A DNA stretch of 7,192 bases from Bacteroidales bacterium. GTDB lineage: Bacteria; Bacteroidota; Bacteroidia; Bacteroidales; UBA7960. Under the pieces are notes generated by a model that had not been told where the DNA came from, ran no database searches, and worked only from the letters and a program-made list of their open reading frames with translations. Shown in pieces: positions 5,796 to 7,192 of this stretch (the first letter of the stretch is position 1; every line of letters starts with the position of its first letter). The position numbers were made by a program, and so were the translations under genes. The DNA lies in the NCBI GenBank assembly GCA_003451785.1, contig DMJL01000056.1:1-7192 (forward strand), written 5' to 3'.

Positions 5796-6081
5796 CGACC
5801 AAAGGCCAACTTACTCAACCTTCTTAGGCAAGCTTAAGTAATGGTTTTATACAACCGTAAAGGAAAATGTATAAATGTGATTTTCATGCTTTTAATAGAG
5901 TTTTGCCCTAAAGCCTACCACCTGAAATTCGATGCAAACCCCAACAGTTAGGAAAAATAAATTGGTCAACTTTGCTAAATATTAACGCCCATTGCATTTA
6001 TACTTTTTTGCAATTTATGGGTTAGTCGTTCCATTGATGCCATGCGGCTGGGATAACGAACAACTGTACATACATAAGCCC

Positions 6082-6097
6082 TTGTAATTATTTACAA
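6082..6097. promoter_or_regulatory. Palindrome TTGTAA-N4-TTACAA upstream of the GT2 gene
   Basis: TTGTAA (6082-6087) and TTACAA (6092-6097) form a perfect 6-base inverted repeat with a 4-base spacer, about 100 bases before the GT2 start and 60 bases before its likely -7 element. The shape suits a dimeric regulator's site, but the flanks are A/T-rich and chance occurrence is possible. Confidence 0.3.
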
Positions 6098-6125
6098 CAG
6101 GCATATTCATAGATTTTTCCCGGCA

Positions 6126-6143
6126 AGTCAATAAAGAATGACT
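6126..6143. promoter_or_regulatory. Inverted repeat AGTCA-N8-TGACT near the GT2 promoter
   Basis: AGTCA (6126-6130) and TGACT (6139-6143) form a short inverted repeat ending 13 bases before the -7 element, in the place where the -33 region would be. It could be an operator, but 5-base arms are weak evidence. Confidence 0.2.
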
Positions 6144-6156
6144 GACTAAATACATT

Positions 6157-6164
6157 TACCTTTG
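6157..6164 (+). promoter_or_regulatory. Bacteroidota -7 promoter element before the GT2 gene
   Basis: TACCTTTG matches TAnnTTTG perfectly and lies 32 bases before the GT2 start codon, so the transcript leader would be about 25 bases. No TTTG is found 19-21 bases upstream, so the promoter may be weak or depend on an activator. Confidence 0.4.
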
Positions 6165-6196
6165 TTTCCTTTCAAAACACAGCGTGAACAAAAACT

Positions 6197-7024
6197 ATGG
6201 GCAGCAATAATGTTTCCATTTCTGTAATAGTAACAACCTACAACCGCAAGGATGCCCTTGAGCTTGTTCTTTTGAGCCTTAGGGAGCAATCGGTAATGCC
6301 AACGGAGGTAATTGTAGCCGACGACGGTTCTACCTCCGATACTGCCGACCTGGTTGCAGGATTGAAAAAGGATTTTCCCGTGCCCTTGATACACTGCTGG
6401 CACGAGGATAATGGTTTTCGGCTTTCGCACATTCGCAACAGGGCTATATCGCATGCAAAAGGAGATTACATCATTATGGTTGACGGCGATGTGGTGCTGC
6501 ATAGACATTTTGTGCGCGACCACCGGCAGCATATTGCTCCAAACAGATTTATACAAGGCTCGCGGGTGCTTCTTTCGAAAGAACTTACCGATAGTTGCTT
6601 ATTAACAAAAAGAATCAAATTTTCGCCTTTCAGCCAAGGAATTGCCAACAGGCTTAATGCGGTTTCATCGGCAACAATATCGCCATGGGCTTCTGCATTT
6701 TATAGTCGTAAGCAAACCCATCGCGGTGTGCGCGGATGCAATATGTCGTACTGGAAGTCGGATTTGATAAAAGTAAACGGGTTTAGCGAGGAGTTTATAG
6801 GCTGGGGTCGTGAGGATAGTGAGTTTGTTGTGAGGATGCTCAACAGCGGTGTAGAGCGATACAACCTGAAATTCGCCGGGGTGGTTTATCACCTGTGGCA
6901 CAAAGAAAACAAATCGGATGCGCTTCTTCAAATGAACGACCAGGCATTGGCGTTGGCAATTGAAGAAAACCGAAAAACTTGCAATCATGGATTAAGCAAA
7001 TATTTGCATCAACCGATTGGTTAA
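6197..7024 (+). CDS. GT2-family glycosyltransferase with C-terminal galactosyltransferase-like domain
   Basis: A 275-residue inverting glycosyltransferase of family GT2 (GT-A fold), probably acting on the cytoplasmic face of the membrane in LPS or other surface glycan synthesis. The N-terminal nucleotide-binding part has SVIVTTYNR (9-17), VIVADDGS (38-45) with the donor-binding Asp pair, and MVDGDVV (94-100), whose DGD is the metal-binding DxD motif. The C-terminal part has CNMSYWKSDL (181-190) and NGFSEEFIGWGREDSEF (194-210), the hallmark of the Glyco_transf_7C (galactosyltransferase/chondroitin-synthase-like) domain with the probable catalytic region at GRED. YHLWH (231-235) supplies the His that completes metal binding in such enzymes. 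No membrane helix is present. The chosen ATG fits the start of the first beta strand. It is followed after 73 bases by another + strand gene. Donor and acceptor cannot be told from sequence. Confidence 0.95.
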   Translation: MGSNNVSISVIVTTYNRKDALELVLLSLREQSVMPTEVIVADDGSTSDTADLVAGLKKDFPVPLIHCWHEDNGFRLSHIRNRAISHAKGDYIIMVDGDVVLHRHFVRDHRQHIAPNRFIQGSRVLLSKELTDSCLLTKRIKFSPFSQGIANRLNAVSSATISPWASAFYSRKQTHRGVRGCNMSYWKSDLIKVNGFSEEFIGWGREDSEFVVRMLNSGVERYNLKFAGVVYHLWHKENKSDALLQMNDQALALAIEENRKTCNHGLSKYLHQPIG

Positions 7025-7097
7025 ATTACAAAACAAAAAGCTCAGTATTAGCACGATTGGATTAGTTAATCAGGCAGTTTTTTCAAAATGAAATAGG

Positions 7098-7192
7098 ATG
7101 GGCTATCTAAAAGCAATGTACAACAAATTGCGCAATGGCAGTTTTCGGTATTCAGAAAGCCGCTACGGTGATTTCTTCCTTACAAAATTCCC
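7098..7192 (+). CDS. Start of an unidentified gene, cut by the window end
   Basis: An ATG at 7098 preceded by AAATAGG opens a frame of 31 full codons that reaches the last base. It begins MGYLKAMYNKLRNG and continues with SFRYSESRYGDFFL, basic and aromatic-rich, with no signal peptide or membrane segment. I do not recognise the family. Position and strand suggest co-transcription with the GT2 gene and a possible role in the same surface-glycan pathway, but this is guilt by association only. Confidence 0.5.
   Translation, partial: MGYLKAMYNKLRNGSFRYSESRYGDFFLTKF

Larger units (their letters stand above)
5796..6196. other. Gene-free spacer between the antitoxin and GT2 genes
   Basis: About 400 A/T-rich bases without a believable coding frame; the reverse-strand frame starting within it (6556 back to 6146) mostly mirrors the GT2 gene. 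The right half carries two short inverted repeats (6082-6097 and 6126-6143) and a perfect -7 element (6157-6164). I see no strong terminator after the antitoxin gene. Confidence 0.6.

Noticed and set aside
6146..6556. A 136-residue frame on the - strand.
   Set aside because: It is antisense to the GT2 gene and shows no family features.
7060..7071. Palindrome GATTA-GT-TAATC before the last gene.
   Set aside because: The arms are short and A/T-rich and no promoter element lies near it; it is probably chance.

Overview
The window looks like chromosomal DNA of a Bacteroidota (Bacteroidetes) species. The support is a GLPGLI-family secreted protein, an HmuU/HmuV-type membrane pair, A+T-rich spacers, weak ribosome binding sites, Bacteroidota-type promoter elements (TTTG plus TAnnTTTG) and interspersed short palindromic repeats. 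Every gene I can support is on the + strand. No RNA gene, CRISPR array or intact insertion sequence was seen.

Positions 1-1826 appear to be the downstream end of a heme/iron acquisition locus. It starts with a 5'-truncated MotA/TolQ/ExbB-type proton channel (HmuU-like). A DUF2149 protein (HmuV-like) follows, whose single membrane helix resembles that of ExbD/TolR. Next come a small Bacteroidota-specific protein (probably DUF6686) with a visible internal repeat, and a long-chain flavodoxin. In characterised Bacteroidota the first two sit at the end of hmuYRSTUV, where the CobN-like HmuS acts on heme. The flavodoxin could supply electrons to such a step, but that is inference.

Positions 1827-3330 hold a gene-poor spacer, then a solitary secreted GLPGLI-family protein that starts at GTG, then a short spacer with a perfect -7 promoter element.

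Positions 3331-7192 are a glycan-synthesis area: a GT4 glycosyltransferase, a GT2 glycosyltransferase with a C-terminal galactosyltransferase-like domain, and the first 31 codons of an unidentified gene running off the end. The two glycosyltransferases are separated by about 1.7 kb of accessory-looking DNA. This carries a long imperfect hairpin, a double-hairpin REP-like element, a second palindromic repeat patch, and a type II toxin-antitoxin operon (RelE/HigB-like toxin, XRE/HigA-like antitoxin) with a near-consensus promoter. The toxin reading frame is broken by a -1 shift at an A-run, while the antitoxin is intact.

Nothing here is convincingly a new multi-gene system. The observations most worth a second look are the ExbD-like reading of DUF2149, the flavodoxin next to the heme genes, the frameshifted toxin and the REP-like repeats.
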